Of a stretch of DNA of 64,000 bases, positions 24,410 to 32,891 are shown piece after piece. This DNA comes from Terripilifer ovatus (GTDB taxonomy: Bacteria > Pseudomonadota > Alphaproteobacteria > Rhizobiales > Beijerinckiaceae): assembly GCA_029222685.1 (NCBI GenBank), contig JARHVB010000085.1:300296-364295 (forward strand). Direction: 5' to 3'. The notes beneath the pieces were generated by a model. The model did no database searches and was not told the DNA's origin. It was given only the letters and a program-made list of their open reading frames with translations. Position numbers and translations under genes: made by a program. Each line of letters starts with the position of its first letter. Position 1 is the stretch's first letter.

Positions 24410-24997
24410 ATGATTGGAATCACACTGAGTTCGGAGCAAGTCCGCGGGGCTCCTGCGGAAGTCCGGCAATGGATCGAGTATCAGGTCGCCACGTCCCTCG
24501 GGCTGCAGCGTCAGCCCAGCGTGGAGCAGCAGCGGGACCACCTGGCATCGTGCGGTATCGAGGAGGTCGCCGCGATCCTGAGCCAGATTCAAGGCGTACT
24601 GCCGGCGGTCAATGTCTTCTTCGAGCTCGGCCGGCAGGGTGTCCCTGTCGCGCAGGCGCCGATCGTCGCGTTTCGCCTGCCCGATATCGCGCTTCATGCG
24701 CGCCTGCAGAATGTCGGGCAAGTCGTCTCCTGTCTCAATCTCATCAACGAGGCGTATGGACGCATTCGCGGCGACGCGAGCGGCGTTTTCTGCGCCGCCG
24801 ACCAGGAGGGGCATTGCCTGGTTGCTGCAGAGACGCAGCAGAATATCCTGCGTCTCTGGCGCAATGTCGTCGCGGGCCAACAAGTCGCCGTCAGCGATCC
24901 GCCTGTTGCGTCTGCGCCGTCTGCGCCCGGCAGCGTTTCGGCATCGCCTGGTTCAAACGGCAGTCAGATCGCCACGGAACTCCCTGTTGCGCAATAG
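24410..24997 (+). CDS. Unknown 195-residue protein
   Basis: I do not recognise this protein. The ATG at 24410 has GGAGG 6 bases upstream, a strong reason to call the gene. Residues 1-~165 look folded and mixed alpha/beta (SSEQVRGAPAEVRQWIEYQ, GIEEVAAILSQIQGVLPAVN, HCLVAAETQQNILRLW). The last ~30 residues are Pro/Ser/Gly-rich and probably flexible. No signal peptide or membrane helix is seen. It follows the dehalogenase by 86 bases and converges with a Bug receptor gene. A competing ATG at 24405 opens only a two-codon frame (ATG TCA TGA) overlapping the true start, which might lower translation. Confidence 0.75.
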   Translation: MIGITLSSEQVRGAPAEVRQWIEYQVATSLGLQRQPSVEQQRDHLASCGIEEVAAILSQIQGVLPAVNVFFELGRQGVPVAQAPIVAFRLPDIALHARLQNVGQVVSCLNLINEAYGRIRGDASGVFCAADQEGHCLVAAETQQNILRLWRNVVAGQQVAVSDPPVASAPSAPGSVSASPGSNGSQIATELPVAQ

Positions 24998-25010
24998 TCG
25001 TCGAAACCGG

Positions 25011-26048
25011 TCAGGGCGTGATCAATTCCTTGGCGCGGGCGATGACGTCGGGCGGCATTTTGTAAAGCTGCTCGACGACCTGTTGCACCTTGTCGCCGGA
25101 CGACGGGTTGATGTCGATCTTCGCCTTATTGGCATCAGCAAGAAAATCCTTGTCCGCGAAAACCTTGTCGAAGGCCGCGCGCAGGGTTTTTGCCTGCGCG
25201 GCTGGCGTTCCCGGCGGCGCGATATATGAGCGCAGGAACACCTGCTGGCTGACGATCAGCTCCAGCGCCTTCCTGTCTCTGGTGCTGGCGACATATTTCC
25301 ACACCATCGGAACGTCGAGCTTGGTGAGCTCGGCGTTGGGGTCCAGCGCGACCTGGGTCAGAATGTTCAGCTTTTTGTCGCGCAGCCAGTCGGGCTTCTG
25401 CGACTTCAGGCTGTTCCAGTCGAGCCCGCAAAGCCCATCGACTTCGCCGCGCTCCATCGCCAGGAAGATGTCCGCCGATCCCTTGTAGCCGCTGACGATG
25501 CGGAACTTCGCCCCGGCCGCCTTGGCGATCATCACGGCGTAATCGCGCGTCGCGCCGCCGGCCGCGCTCGCGCCGATGACGGCAGAATGGGCGATGGCGT
25601 CGTCCATTGACTTCACCTTTGAGGAGACGTGGGTGATGCAGGTGCGCGTGCCGCTGTCGGCGCTGGCCAGATAGATGAATTTCGACGGATCGAAATTAGC
25701 CTTCAGATGGTCGTTCAGCACCCGGTCCATGATGGCCCCGGGCATCAAGGCGCCGATCACCGTCCCGTCCTTCGCCGATATGTTGTAGAGCGTGCCGGCC
25801 GCCACAACGCTGCCGGCGCCGGGCATGTTTTTTGGCACCACATTGGGATTGCCCGGAATATATTTGCCGAGATACCGGCCAATGGTCCGTCCGTAGATAT
25901 CATAGCCGCCGCCGACGTCCGCTCCGATCACCAGATCGATGGTTTTGCCGGCATAAAATTCCTGCGCCGTGGCGGCAGTTCCCCAAACGCCGGCCGTTGT
26001 CGCGGCCAAAAATGCGCCTATCAAGATATGCTTGGTCGTGTCTCCCAC
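25011..26048 (-). CDS. Bug/TctC-family tripartite tricarboxylate transporter receptor
   Basis: A 345-residue periplasmic receptor starting at GTG 26048, with GAGGGA upstream; signal peptide to about TAATAQ. It shares IDLVIGADVGGGYDIYGRTI, YIPGNPNVVPKNMPGAG and SADIFLAMERGEVDGLCGLD with the receptor at 17535-18575, and both contain a conserved cysteine near a third of the way along (RTCITHVSSK here, FTCLVNAQ there). These two form a subgroup of Bug proteins. No TctA/TctB genes are nearby. A longer reading to 26582 is antisense to the patatin gene and is rejected. Confidence 0.9.
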   Translation of the reverse strand: MGDTTKHILIGAFLAATTAGVWGTAATAQEFYAGKTIDLVIGADVGGGYDIYGRTIGRYLGKYIPGNPNVVPKNMPGAGSVVAAGTLYNISAKDGTVIGALMPGAIMDRVLNDHLKANFDPSKFIYLASADSGTRTCITHVSSKVKSMDDAIAHSAVIGASAAGGATRDYAVMIAKAAGAKFRIVSGYKGSADIFLAMERGEVDGLCGLDWNSLKSQKPDWLRDKKLNILTQVALDPNAELTKLDVPMVWKYVASTRDRKALELIVSQQVFLRSYIAPPGTPAAQAKTLRAAFDKVFADKDFLADANKAKIDINPSSGDKVQQVVEQLYKMPPDVIARAKELITP

Positions 26049-26163
26049 GGCGTTCCCTCGCTGACGGTCGTTTTTCAGGCTTGCCGGGGATGCTAAAGAC
26101 AGCCGATGCATTCGGCAACATGGGAGCGTGTTTGTGGGCGAAACGGGACAAGGGATATCCAGG

Positions 26164-27030
26164 ATGTCGGTTTCTGAGACGTCTGTGCCCGAGCCGAGCG
26201 TTCCCGATGGCTTTGCCGTCGCGCTGGGCGCCGGCGGCGCGCGCGGGCTGGCGCATATCGTCCTGGTCGAGGCGCTGGATGACCTGGGCATCAAGCCCCT
26301 GGCGATTGCCGGCTCTTCCATGGGCGCTTTCGTCGGGGCGGCATGGGCCGCGGGCATGCGAGGCCGTGACATCCGCCAGCATGCGCTTGCCAGGCTGCGC
26401 AACCGGGCCGGGGCGCTGGGGCGCGTCATGCGCGCGCGCGTCGGGCGCTTCACGGATCTTCTGGGAGGCCAGCTCGGCAATCCGATTCTCGTCGACGGGG
26501 AAATTCTGCTCGATCTGTTCTGGCCCGATGTGGTGCCCGACCGGTTCGAACAATTGGCGATTCCGTTCCTCTGCGTCGCCACCGATTATTTCGGTGGCAA
26601 GGAGACTGTTTTCGACAGCGGTCCGTTGGGGCCGGCGGTCGCTGCCTCCATCGCCATCCCCGGCCTGCTGAAGCCCGTTGAGGCGGACGGCGCGTTCCTC
26701 ATCGACGGCGGTGTGCTGACCCCTTTGCCCTGGCGGAATCTTGCCGGCCGCGCTCGCTTTGTCCTCGCTTGCGACGTCACCGGCAGTCCTGGCGCCACGG
26801 AGAAAATTGCACCTTCGCCGATCGAGGCCCTCGTCGGTTCATCGCAGATCATGCAAGGCGCATTGGTGCGCAATCAGTTGCGCGACAGTCCGCCCGATCT
26901 GCTGCTGCGTCCGCCGGTCGATCGCTTTCGCGCGCTGGATTTTTTCCGGGCCATCGCAATCCTCGAAGCGGCGGCGCCGATGCGCGACGAGATCAAGCGC
27001 GGCGTCGAGAGGCTCATCGCCGCTGCTTGA
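26164..27030 (+). CDS. Patatin-like phospholipase (RssA/YchK type)
   Basis: A 288-residue serine hydrolase. It has the oxyanion motif LGAGGARGLAHI, the nucleophile motif G-S-S-M-G in IAGSSMGAFVGAAW, and the Asp of the Ser-Asp dyad in FLIDGGVLTPLPW. It resembles small bacterial patatins rather than secreted toxins; no signal peptide is present. An in-frame GTG at 26128 would add 12 residues, and the ATG at 26164 fits the family better, though its ribosome site is weak. The end overlaps the convergent tadA gene by 17 bases. Confidence 0.87.
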   Translation: MSVSETSVPEPSVPDGFAVALGAGGARGLAHIVLVEALDDLGIKPLAIAGSSMGAFVGAAWAAGMRGRDIRQHALARLRNRAGALGRVMRARVGRFTDLLGGQLGNPILVDGEILLDLFWPDVVPDRFEQLAIPFLCVATDYFGGKETVFDSGPLGPAVAASIAIPGLLKPVEADGAFLIDGGVLTPLPWRNLAGRARFVLACDVTGSPGATEKIAPSPIEALVGSSQIMQGALVRNQLRDSPPDLLLRPPVDRFRALDFFRAIAILEAAAPMRDEIKRGVERLIAAA

Positions 27031-27478
27031 AGAAATCCTTCAGCAGCGTACCCGCCTCGCTTTCGCTTAAGCCCCCGTAGACTTCCGGCGCATGATGGCA
27101 GGTCGGCTGCGCGAAGAACCGTGGCCCGTGGTCCACCGCCCCGCCTTTTTCGTCGCTGGCGGCAAAATAAAGCCGGCGGATGCGCGCAAAGGAAATCGCG
27201 CCCGCGCACATGGCGCAGGGCTCCAGCGTGACATAGAGGTCGCAATCAAGCAGGCGTTCCGTTCCCAGCATGGCGGCGGCCATGCGGATGACGAGCATTT
27301 CCGCATGCGCGGTCGGGTCGCGGTCCTGCAACGTCCGGTTGCCGGCAGCGGCGATAACCTCACCCTTGCGCAGAATAACTGCGCCGACGGGCACTTCGCC
27401 GCGGGCTGCTGCGGCGCGCGCGGCCTCAAGCGCCAGCGCCATCGGCTCGATTCGCCCGGATTGCGGCTTTTCCGCCAT
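27014..27478 (-). CDS. tadA: tRNA-specific adenosine deaminase
   Basis: A 154-residue cytidine-deaminase-fold enzyme that converts the wobble adenosine A34 of tRNA-Arg(ACG) to inosine. It shows the zinc motif HAEMLVIR (His and catalytic Glu) and PCAMCAGAI (two Cys), and the family signature ARAAAARGEVPVGAVI. Length is normal. It is divergent from the rluB-like gene, with only ~60 bases between starts, so the two promoters are back to back. A guanine-deaminase-like role is less likely given the tadA/rluB pairing common in alphaproteobacteria. Confidence 0.92.
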   Translation of the reverse strand: MAEKPQSGRIEPMALALEAARAAAARGEVPVGAVILRKGEVIAAAGNRTLQDRDPTAHAEMLVIRMAAAMLGTERLLDCDLYVTLEPCAMCAGAISFARIRRLYFAASDEKGGAVDHGPRFFAQPTCHHAPEVYGGLSESEAGTLLKDFFKQRR

Positions 27479-27540
27479 TTGCTTCCTTTAATCGAACTGC
27501 CTTTATCGACCTGACGCTAGGGCTCTGCTATCAGACCGCC

Positions 27541-29469
27541 ATGAATGACGACACAAATCACGAAGACCGCCGGCCTCGCAAGCGCCGCGAGCCGCGTCCT
27601 ATGTCCATGCCCGATCGCTCGGAGCAGCCGCCCGCGGGCGATCGGATAGCCAAGGTCATGGCGCGCGCGGGCCTCTGCTCGCGCCGCGATGCGGAATTGT
27701 GGATCGGCGAAGGGCGCGTCTCGGTCAACGGCAAGGTTCTGTCGAGCCCGGCGCTCAATGTCACCAGCGATGACCGGATTGTCGTCGACGGCCGGCCGCT
27801 CGCCCAGCGCGAGCGCACCCGCCTCTTCCTGTTCAACAAGCCACGCGGGCTCGTCACCACCGACAAGGACCCGGAAGGCCGGCCGACGATTTTCGAAGCG
27901 CTGCCGGAAACGATGCCGCGCGTGATCAGCATCGGCCGCCTCGATATCAACACCGAAGGCCTGCTGCTTCTCACCAATGACGGCGGACTCGCTCGCGTGC
28001 TCGAATTGCCGACGACGGGCTGGCTGCGCCGCTACCGCGTGCGTGCCTTCGGTGAAACAGATCAGTCGGTCCTCGACAAGCTCGCCCATGGCGTCACCAT
28101 CGACGGCGTCGACTATCGCGGCATCGAAGCGCGCATGGACCGCGCGCAGGGTGACAACGTCTGGATCACCATGGGCCTGCGCGAAGGCAAGAACCGCGAG
28201 ATCAAGCGGGTGCTCGAACATCTCGGCCTGCAGGTCAATCGCCTCATCCGCATCTCCTACGGTCCGTTCCAACTGGCTGAACTCGGCGAAGGCGCCATCG
28301 AGGAAGTGCGCACGCGCGTCTTGAAAGACCAACTCGGCGAGAAGCTGGTGCTGGAGGCCGAGGCCGATTTCGATGCGCCGGTCTTTGCGCCCGATGCCGA
28401 CCGTGCCCCGTCGGGCGGACGCGAGGAGTATCGCTCCGGCTCGCGTGGCAGCGGGCGCCGTGCGGGTCCGCGTAGCGCGCCTGCCCGCGGGACAAGAGAT
28501 CGGGACGAGCGCGGCGTCCGTGGCACCGGCGCCGTTGATGTACAGGCGCAGGTCGAGCCGCATTCGCCGATCCGTCAGCGCAAACATGTCTCGACCCTGC
28601 GCGAAGAGCGCCAGGGTGGCGACCGCAAACGGGTGACGCGGACAAAGACGGAAGATCGTCGCGGCCGGGAAATTCCCGTCGAGCGCATCACCCCCGCGGG
28701 CAAGGCGAAACCGCCTGCCGGTTCGCGCAACGGCCGGCGCTTTGCCGGCGAGCGCAATCAAGATGAGCGCCGTCCGCAGCGAGAGGGTGGTCGTCCCTTC
28801 CGTGGCGATCGTGCACAAGCTGAAACCGGTGAGACCGCGCGTCCCGCCCGCATCCGCTCCGAAGGGTTCGACGCGCGCGCGTTCCGTCGCGACACCCGGT
28901 CTGAACGTCCGCAGGAGCGCGCATATGGCGACAAGCCTCGTTTCGAGAAGCGTGACGGCAACAGGCCGCTGCGCGCTTCGCGTGGCGACAGCGCCTCACC
29001 GCGCTTCGATCGCCCCGATCGTCCGCCTCGCACGCGCGAAGCCGGTGACGCGCGTCCGCCGCGCAGCAATGACAGGCCGGGACGGTCCTTCGGCGACAAG
29101 CCCCGTTTTGAGAAACGCGACGGCGACAGGCCGATGCGCGCTTCGCGTGGAGACAGCGCCCCACCGCGCTTCGATCGCCCGGACCGTCCGCCGCGCACGC
29201 GTGAAGGCGGCGATGCACGTCCGCCGCGCAGCAACGATAGACCCGGACGCTCTTTCGGCGACAAGCCGCGGTTTGAAAAGCGTGACGGCGCAGCGCCCGG
29301 ACGGCCGCCCCGCCGTGATGGCGACAAGCCGTTTCGCCCGCGTCCCGCCGGCGACAAATCGCGTAGCGGCGGGCCGGCGCGCGGATCGTTCAAGCCAGGT
29401 AGCGGTCCAGGTGGCCGTACAAGTGGCGGCGGTCGCAGCGGCGGCAAACCGCCGCGCGGCAAGCGATAG
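27541..29469 (+). CDS. rluB: 23S rRNA pseudouridine synthase (RluB family) with long basic repeat tail
   Basis: A 642-residue protein. Residues ~33-85 are an S4 RNA-binding domain (IAKVMARAGLCSRRDAELWI), followed by the RsuA/RluB catalytic domain with the active-site Asp in GRLDINTEGLLLLTNDG and REGKNREIKRVLEHLGLQVN. That part ends near residue 285. The remaining ~355 residues are disordered, very rich in Arg, Asp, Pro and Gly, and include two perfect-length 55-residue repeats plus part of a third (DNA period exactly 165 bases, 28921-29290). The tail may bind rRNA or drive condensation. RluB modifies U2605 of 23S rRNA in E. coli. The next gene, rsmD, starts 9 bases later. Confidence 0.9.
   Translation: MNDDTNHEDRRPRKRREPRPMSMPDRSEQPPAGDRIAKVMARAGLCSRRDAELWIGEGRVSVNGKVLSSPALNVTSDDRIVVDGRPLAQRERTRLFLFNKPRGLVTTDKDPEGRPTIFEALPETMPRVISIGRLDINTEGLLLLTNDGGLARVLELPTTGWLRRYRVRAFGETDQSVLDKLAHGVTIDGVDYRGIEARMDRAQGDNVWITMGLREGKNREIKRVLEHLGLQVNRLIRISYGPFQLAELGEGAIEEVRTRVLKDQLGEKLVLEAEADFDAPVFAPDADRAPSGGREEYRSGSRGSGRRAGPRSAPARGTRDRDERGVRGTGAVDVQAQVEPHSPIRQRKHVSTLREERQGGDRKRVTRTKTEDRRGREIPVERITPAGKAKPPAGSRNGRRFAGERNQDERRPQREGGRPFRGDRAQAETGETARPARIRSEGFDARAFRRDTRSERPQERAYGDKPRFEKRDGNRPLRASRGDSASPRFDRPDRPPRTREAGDARPPRSNDRPGRSFGDKPRFEKRDGDRPMRASRGDSAPPRFDRPDRPPRTREGGDARPPRSNDRPGRSFGDKPRFEKRDGAAPGRPPRRDGDKPFRPRPAGDKSRSGGPARGSFKPGSGPGGRTSGGGRSGGKPPRGKR
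28921..29290 (+). repeat. 165-bp in-frame tandem repeat in rluB tail
   Basis: Units begin at 28921, 29086 and 29251, exactly 165 bases apart; the third is partial. Each encodes [AS][YF]GDKPRFEKRDG followed by RASRGDS, PRFDRPDRPPRTRE and DARPPRSNDRPGR. The first two units differ at only a handful of residues, suggesting recent duplication. Confidence 0.92.
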
Positions 29470-29477
29470 ATTATCTC

Positions 29478-30047
29478 ATGCGGATCGTCGGCGGCAGGTT
29501 GCGCGGCCGTGCGTTGAAGCCTCCGGCCACGCAGACAGTGCGGCCGACATCCGATCGCCTGCGCGAGGCGATCTTCAACATGCTCGCGCACGCCTATGGC
29601 GATCCGGCCGACGGCGGCAGGGTGATCGATCTCTTTGCCGGCACCGGCGCGCTGGGTCTTGAAGCGCTGTCGCGCGGCGCACGCTTCGCCCTGTTTGTCG
29701 ATGACAGCGTCGAGGGCAGGGCCCTTGTGCGCGACAATGCTGAGACGCTGGGGTTGACCGGCGTCAGCAAGATTTTCCGCCGCGATGCCACCAACCTTGG
29801 CGCCATGCCGCCGCAGGATCAGTTCACCCTGGCATTTCTCGATCCGCCCTACGGGCGCGATCTGGCGCCGCTTGCCCTTGCGTCTTTACGCGATGGCGGC
29901 TGGCTGGCAAATGGCGCCATCGTCATGGTCGAGGAAAGCGCCAAGACGGTGTTCGCCGCGCCCGAGGGATACGAGGTTCTGGATCGGCGCGAGTACGGCG
30001 ACACGCAGGTTGTGTTTCTGAGGTATGGCAGTTCAGACAAGCGGTAG
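29478..30047 (+). CDS. rsmD: 16S rRNA (guanine966-N2)-methyltransferase
   Basis: A 189-residue SAM-dependent methyltransferase. It begins MRIVGGRLRGRALKPP, typical for RsmD, with TSDRLREAIFNML, the SAM motif VIDLFAGTGALGLEAL and the catalytic DPPY motif in FLDPPYGRDL. It methylates G966 in the 30S decoding region. It forms an operon with the rluB-like gene, as in many alphaproteobacteria, and is followed by repeat B. Confidence 0.93.
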   Translation: MRIVGGRLRGRALKPPATQTVRPTSDRLREAIFNMLAHAYGDPADGGRVIDLFAGTGALGLEALSRGARFALFVDDSVEGRALVRDNAETLGLTGVSKIFRRDATNLGAMPPQDQFTLAFLDPPYGRDLAPLALASLRDGGWLANGAIVMVEESAKTVFAAPEGYEVLDRREYGDTQVVFLRYGSSDKR

Positions 30048-30060
30048 AACGCCCCAGAAT

Positions 30061-30215
30061 CCCTCGTCCTGAGGAGCAACGCTTCGCGTTGCGTCTCGAA
30101 GGACGGGGGCGTGTGAGGAGATTCTGCCGAGCGGCTTGGCATTGTGGTACAGAGGCTGCGGCGTGACGCCCCGTCCTTCGAGACGCGCCTTTCAGTCGCT
30201 CCTCAGGATGAGGGC
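30061..30215. repeat. Intergenic repeat family B, copy 2
   Basis: Starts CCCTCGTCCTGAGGAGC and ends CTCCTCAGGATGAGGGC. It has the same internal arms (TCTCGAAGGACG and CGTCCTTCGAGA) and overall length as copy 1 at 17301. It sits between the convergent ends of rsmD and mutL. Confidence 0.85.
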
Positions 30216-30247
30216 TTTTGTGGGCTTTCATGCTTGCTTAAGCACGC

Positions 30248-32050
30248 CTACTTCCGCCCGAACAACCGCTCCACATCCGAAAGCTTCAGCTCCACATAGG
30301 TCGGCCGGCCATGGTTGCATTGGCCGGACCCTGGCGTTGCTTCCATCTCGCGCAGCAGCGCATTCATCTCTTCGCCGGTCAGCCTGCGGCCGGCGCGCAC
30401 CGAATGATGGCAGGCCATCGTCGCCAGCACGTGATCGAGCCTGCGTTCGAGCGATGTCGCCTGGCCGTCTTCCGCCAGGGTGTCGGCGACATCGCGCACG
30501 AGGCGCGAGACATCGCCCTTCAGCAGTGCCGGCGCTTCGCTGACGGCGACGGCGCCGGGCCCGAAGCTTTCGATGATCAGGCCCGATTGCGCCAGGGTCT
30601 CGCGATTGTCGATGAGCCGCTCCACATCCGCCTGCTCCAGCTCGACGATCACCGGAATGAGCATCATCTGCCGGGCGATGCCTTGCGCATCGCGCTGCCG
30701 CTTCAGCCTCTCATAGACAAGCCGCTCGTGCGCCGCATGCTGGTCGACGATGACGATGCCGTCACGCGTCTGCGCGACGATATAAGTGTCGTGCACCTGT
30801 GCCCGTGCAGCGCCCAGCGGCGCATCCAGTGTTTCCGGTATTGCTGGCGCCGCATGAGAGCGTATGTTGGCGGCCGGCGCATGCTCATGCGCAAAGCTCG
30901 CCTGCTCGCTTTCGGCAAAGCCGGGTGCTGCCGGCGAGGTCCGCCAATCCCAGTTCACCGGCCCGTTGCCTGGCGGTCTGTAGGACGGCGCCTCGAAACT
31001 GCGCCGCGCGAAGGCGTCGATGGTGCGCTCGCCGCCCGTCGTCGTGGCGCGATGCATGGCGGCGGCGAGCGTCTGTTTCAGCGCGCCGATGATGAGCCCG
31101 CGCACAAGGCCGGGATCGCGGAACCGCACTTCCGCCTTGGCAGGATGCACATTGACGTCCACTTCGCGCGGATCGCTCTCGAGATAGAGCACAAGCGCGG
31201 GATGCCGGTCCGACGGCAGATAATCCATATAGGCGGCGCGCACGGCGCCATGCAGCAGCTTGTCGCGCACCGGCCGGCCGTTGACGTAAAGATACTGGCT
31301 CTGCGCATTGGCGCGATGAAACGTCGGCAGCCCGGCAAAACCGCTGAGGCGAAAGCCTTCGCGCTCCGCCTCGACCGGCAATGCATTGTCGCGGAAATCC
31401 TTGCCCAGCACCTGCGCGAGCCGCGCCAGCAGGCCCGCCGCATCCTCGCTGCAGGCGGCGTGATCGAAGCCGGAGAGATTATCGCCCGACAGGGTGAAGC
31501 GCACATGCGGATGCGCCATGGCGATGCGCCGCATCACGTCGGCCACGGCCTGCGCCTCGGCGCGCTCGCTCTTGAGAAATTTTAGCCGCGCCGGCGTTGC
31601 AGCAAACAGCTCGCGCACTTCCACCCGTGTGCCGCGCGGATGAGGAGACGGCGCGACAGCGCCTTTGGCGCCCTGGTCGACGCGGATGGCATGGGCCTGG
31701 CTCGCACCCGCCGCGCGGCTGGCGATATCGAGCAGGGCGACCGAGCCGATCGAGGGCAGCGCCTCGCCGCGAAAGCCGAGCGTGGCGATATTGGAGAGAT
31801 CGCTGTCAGGCAGTTTCGACGTGGCGTGGCGTTCGACCGCGAGCGCCAGGTCGTCGGCGTCCATGCCCATGCCGTCGTCGGACACGCGGATGAGCTTGCG
31901 CCCGCCTGCCTCTATGGCGACTTCGATCCGCTGCGCACCCGCATCGAGCGCGTTTTCGACCAGTTCTTTGACGGCGGACGCCGGCCGCTCGACGACTTCG
32001 CCGGCGGCAATGCGATCGACAAGAACAGGATCAAGGCGGCGGACGGACAT
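30248..32050 (-). CDS. mutL: DNA mismatch repair protein MutL
   Basis: A 600-residue GHKL ATPase and mismatch-repair mediator. The N-terminal ATPase has RIAAGEVVERPASAVKELVE, DDGMGMDADDL and TLGFRGEALPSI. The C-terminal domain contains the metal-dependent endonuclease motif DQHA-x2-E-x4-E (DQHAAHERLVYE), plus ACHHSVRAG and CNHGRPTYVEL, so this is the nicking type used where MutH is absent. The ATG at 32050 gives the standard SVRRLDPVLVDRIAAGEV start. It follows livF by ~110 bases in the same direction. The middle linker is short and variable as usual. Confidence 0.95.
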   Translation of the reverse strand: MSVRRLDPVLVDRIAAGEVVERPASAVKELVENALDAGAQRIEVAIEAGGRKLIRVSDDGMGMDADDLALAVERHATSKLPDSDLSNIATLGFRGEALPSIGSVALLDIASRAAGASQAHAIRVDQGAKGAVAPSPHPRGTRVEVRELFAATPARLKFLKSERAEAQAVADVMRRIAMAHPHVRFTLSGDNLSGFDHAACSEDAAGLLARLAQVLGKDFRDNALPVEAEREGFRLSGFAGLPTFHRANAQSQYLYVNGRPVRDKLLHGAVRAAYMDYLPSDRHPALVLYLESDPREVDVNVHPAKAEVRFRDPGLVRGLIIGALKQTLAAAMHRATTTGGERTIDAFARRSFEAPSYRPPGNGPVNWDWRTSPAAPGFAESEQASFAHEHAPAANIRSHAAPAIPETLDAPLGAARAQVHDTYIVAQTRDGIVIVDQHAAHERLVYERLKRQRDAQGIARQMMLIPVIVELEQADVERLIDNRETLAQSGLIIESFGPGAVAVSEAPALLKGDVSRLVRDVADTLAEDGQATSLERRLDHVLATMACHHSVRAGRRLTGEEMNALLREMEATPGSGQCNHGRPTYVELKLSDVERLFGRK

Positions 32051-32162
32051 AGGCCGGAACTCGGTGGAGGCGGGATTCGGAGGCATTCTACCCCGCCGGG
32101 GCTGCCCGATGCACCCGAATACGCCGCAAATTGTGGCCGTCCACCTGCTATTCGGCCACCTG

Positions 32163-32891
32163 CTATTCGGCAACGCCGATCAGCCGCTCCAGCAGGGCGG
32201 CGTCGGCCAGAAGCTCGGCGCTGACGGCGGCATGGACCACGGCGCCATGGTCGATGACGATGCAGCGGTCCGAGTTGGCGAGCGCGATATCGTGTTTCTG
32301 CTCGACCATGATGATGGTCAGCGCGCTTTCCCGGCGCATCCTGTTGATCGCCGCGATCATTTCCTGGACGATCAGCGGCGCCAGCCCTTCGACCGGCTCG
32401 TCGAGCAGCAGCAGGGTCGGATCGGTGGCAAGGGCCCGGGCGATGACCAGCATCTGCTGCTCGCCGCCTGACAACAGCCGGGCATAGCTGCGCCGCCGTT
32501 CGGCGAGACGCGGGAACAGGCCATAAAGCGCTTCCGTGGTCCACGGCCCGCCGCGATAGACGATGCCCAGATTCTCAGCCACGGTCAGCGAGGCGAAGAC
32601 CTCGCGCTCCTGCGGGACCCAGCCGATGCCGAGCCGGTTGCGCCGGAACGGCGGCAGCTTTTCGATGCGCTGGCCGTTGAACGTTATCGTGCCGCCCTGC
32701 AGGGTGGTGAGGCCGCAGATGGTTTCGATCAGGGTCGTCTTGCCGACGCCGTTGCGGCCGATGACGACCAGCATTTCGCCGCGCGCGACGGTGAAGTCGA
32801 TGCCGTGCAGGATCTTCGCGGCGCCATAGCCGGCGCTGAGATTGCTGACCGCGAGAACCGGCGCCAAATCAGTTGCCAAATCAGTTGCCAA
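32163..32891 (-). CDS. livF: Branched-chain amino acid ABC transporter ATPase LivF
   Basis: A 242-residue ATPase from the probable TTG start at 32891, which has GGGAGG 7 bases upstream and overlaps the livG stop by 11 bases. A GTG at 32909 would add 6 residues. It has Walker A GRNGVGKTT, signature LLSGGEQQML and Walker B LLLLDEPVEG, with the LivF-specific opening LAVSNLSAGYGAAKILHGID. A 12-base direct duplication (32866-32889) makes two further in-frame TTG codons just inside the start. Fifth gene of the livKHMGF cluster. Confidence 0.92.
   Translation of the reverse strand: MATDLATDLAPVLAVSNLSAGYGAAKILHGIDFTVARGEMLVVIGRNGVGKTTLIETICGLTTLQGGTITFNGQRIEKLPPFRRNRLGIGWVPQEREVFASLTVAENLGIVYRGGPWTTEALYGLFPRLAERRRSYARLLSGGEQQMLVIARALATDPTLLLLDEPVEGLAPLIVQEMIAAINRMRRESALTIIMVEQKHDIALANSDRCIVIDHGAVVHAAVSAELLADAALLERLIGVAE
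32866..32889 (-). repeat. Tandem 12-base duplication at livF start
   Basis: Two perfect copies of AAATCAGTTGCC, read on the coding strand as TTG GCA ACT GAT repeated and then TTG GCG. They give the N-terminus LATDLATDLA and three in-frame TTG codons 12 bases apart, the first of which is best placed for the ribosome site. The livG stop lies in the first copy. Confidence 0.85.

Noticed and set aside
17535..26048. The two Bug receptors as parts of complete TctABC transporters
   Set aside because: No TctA (12-helix) or TctB (4-helix) gene is present anywhere in the window.
28758..29591. 277-codon minus-strand frame opposite the rluB tail, with its own repeats
   Set aside because: The repeats are the complement of the tail repeats; no ribosome site or plausible fold, and the rluB-rsmD operon runs through it.
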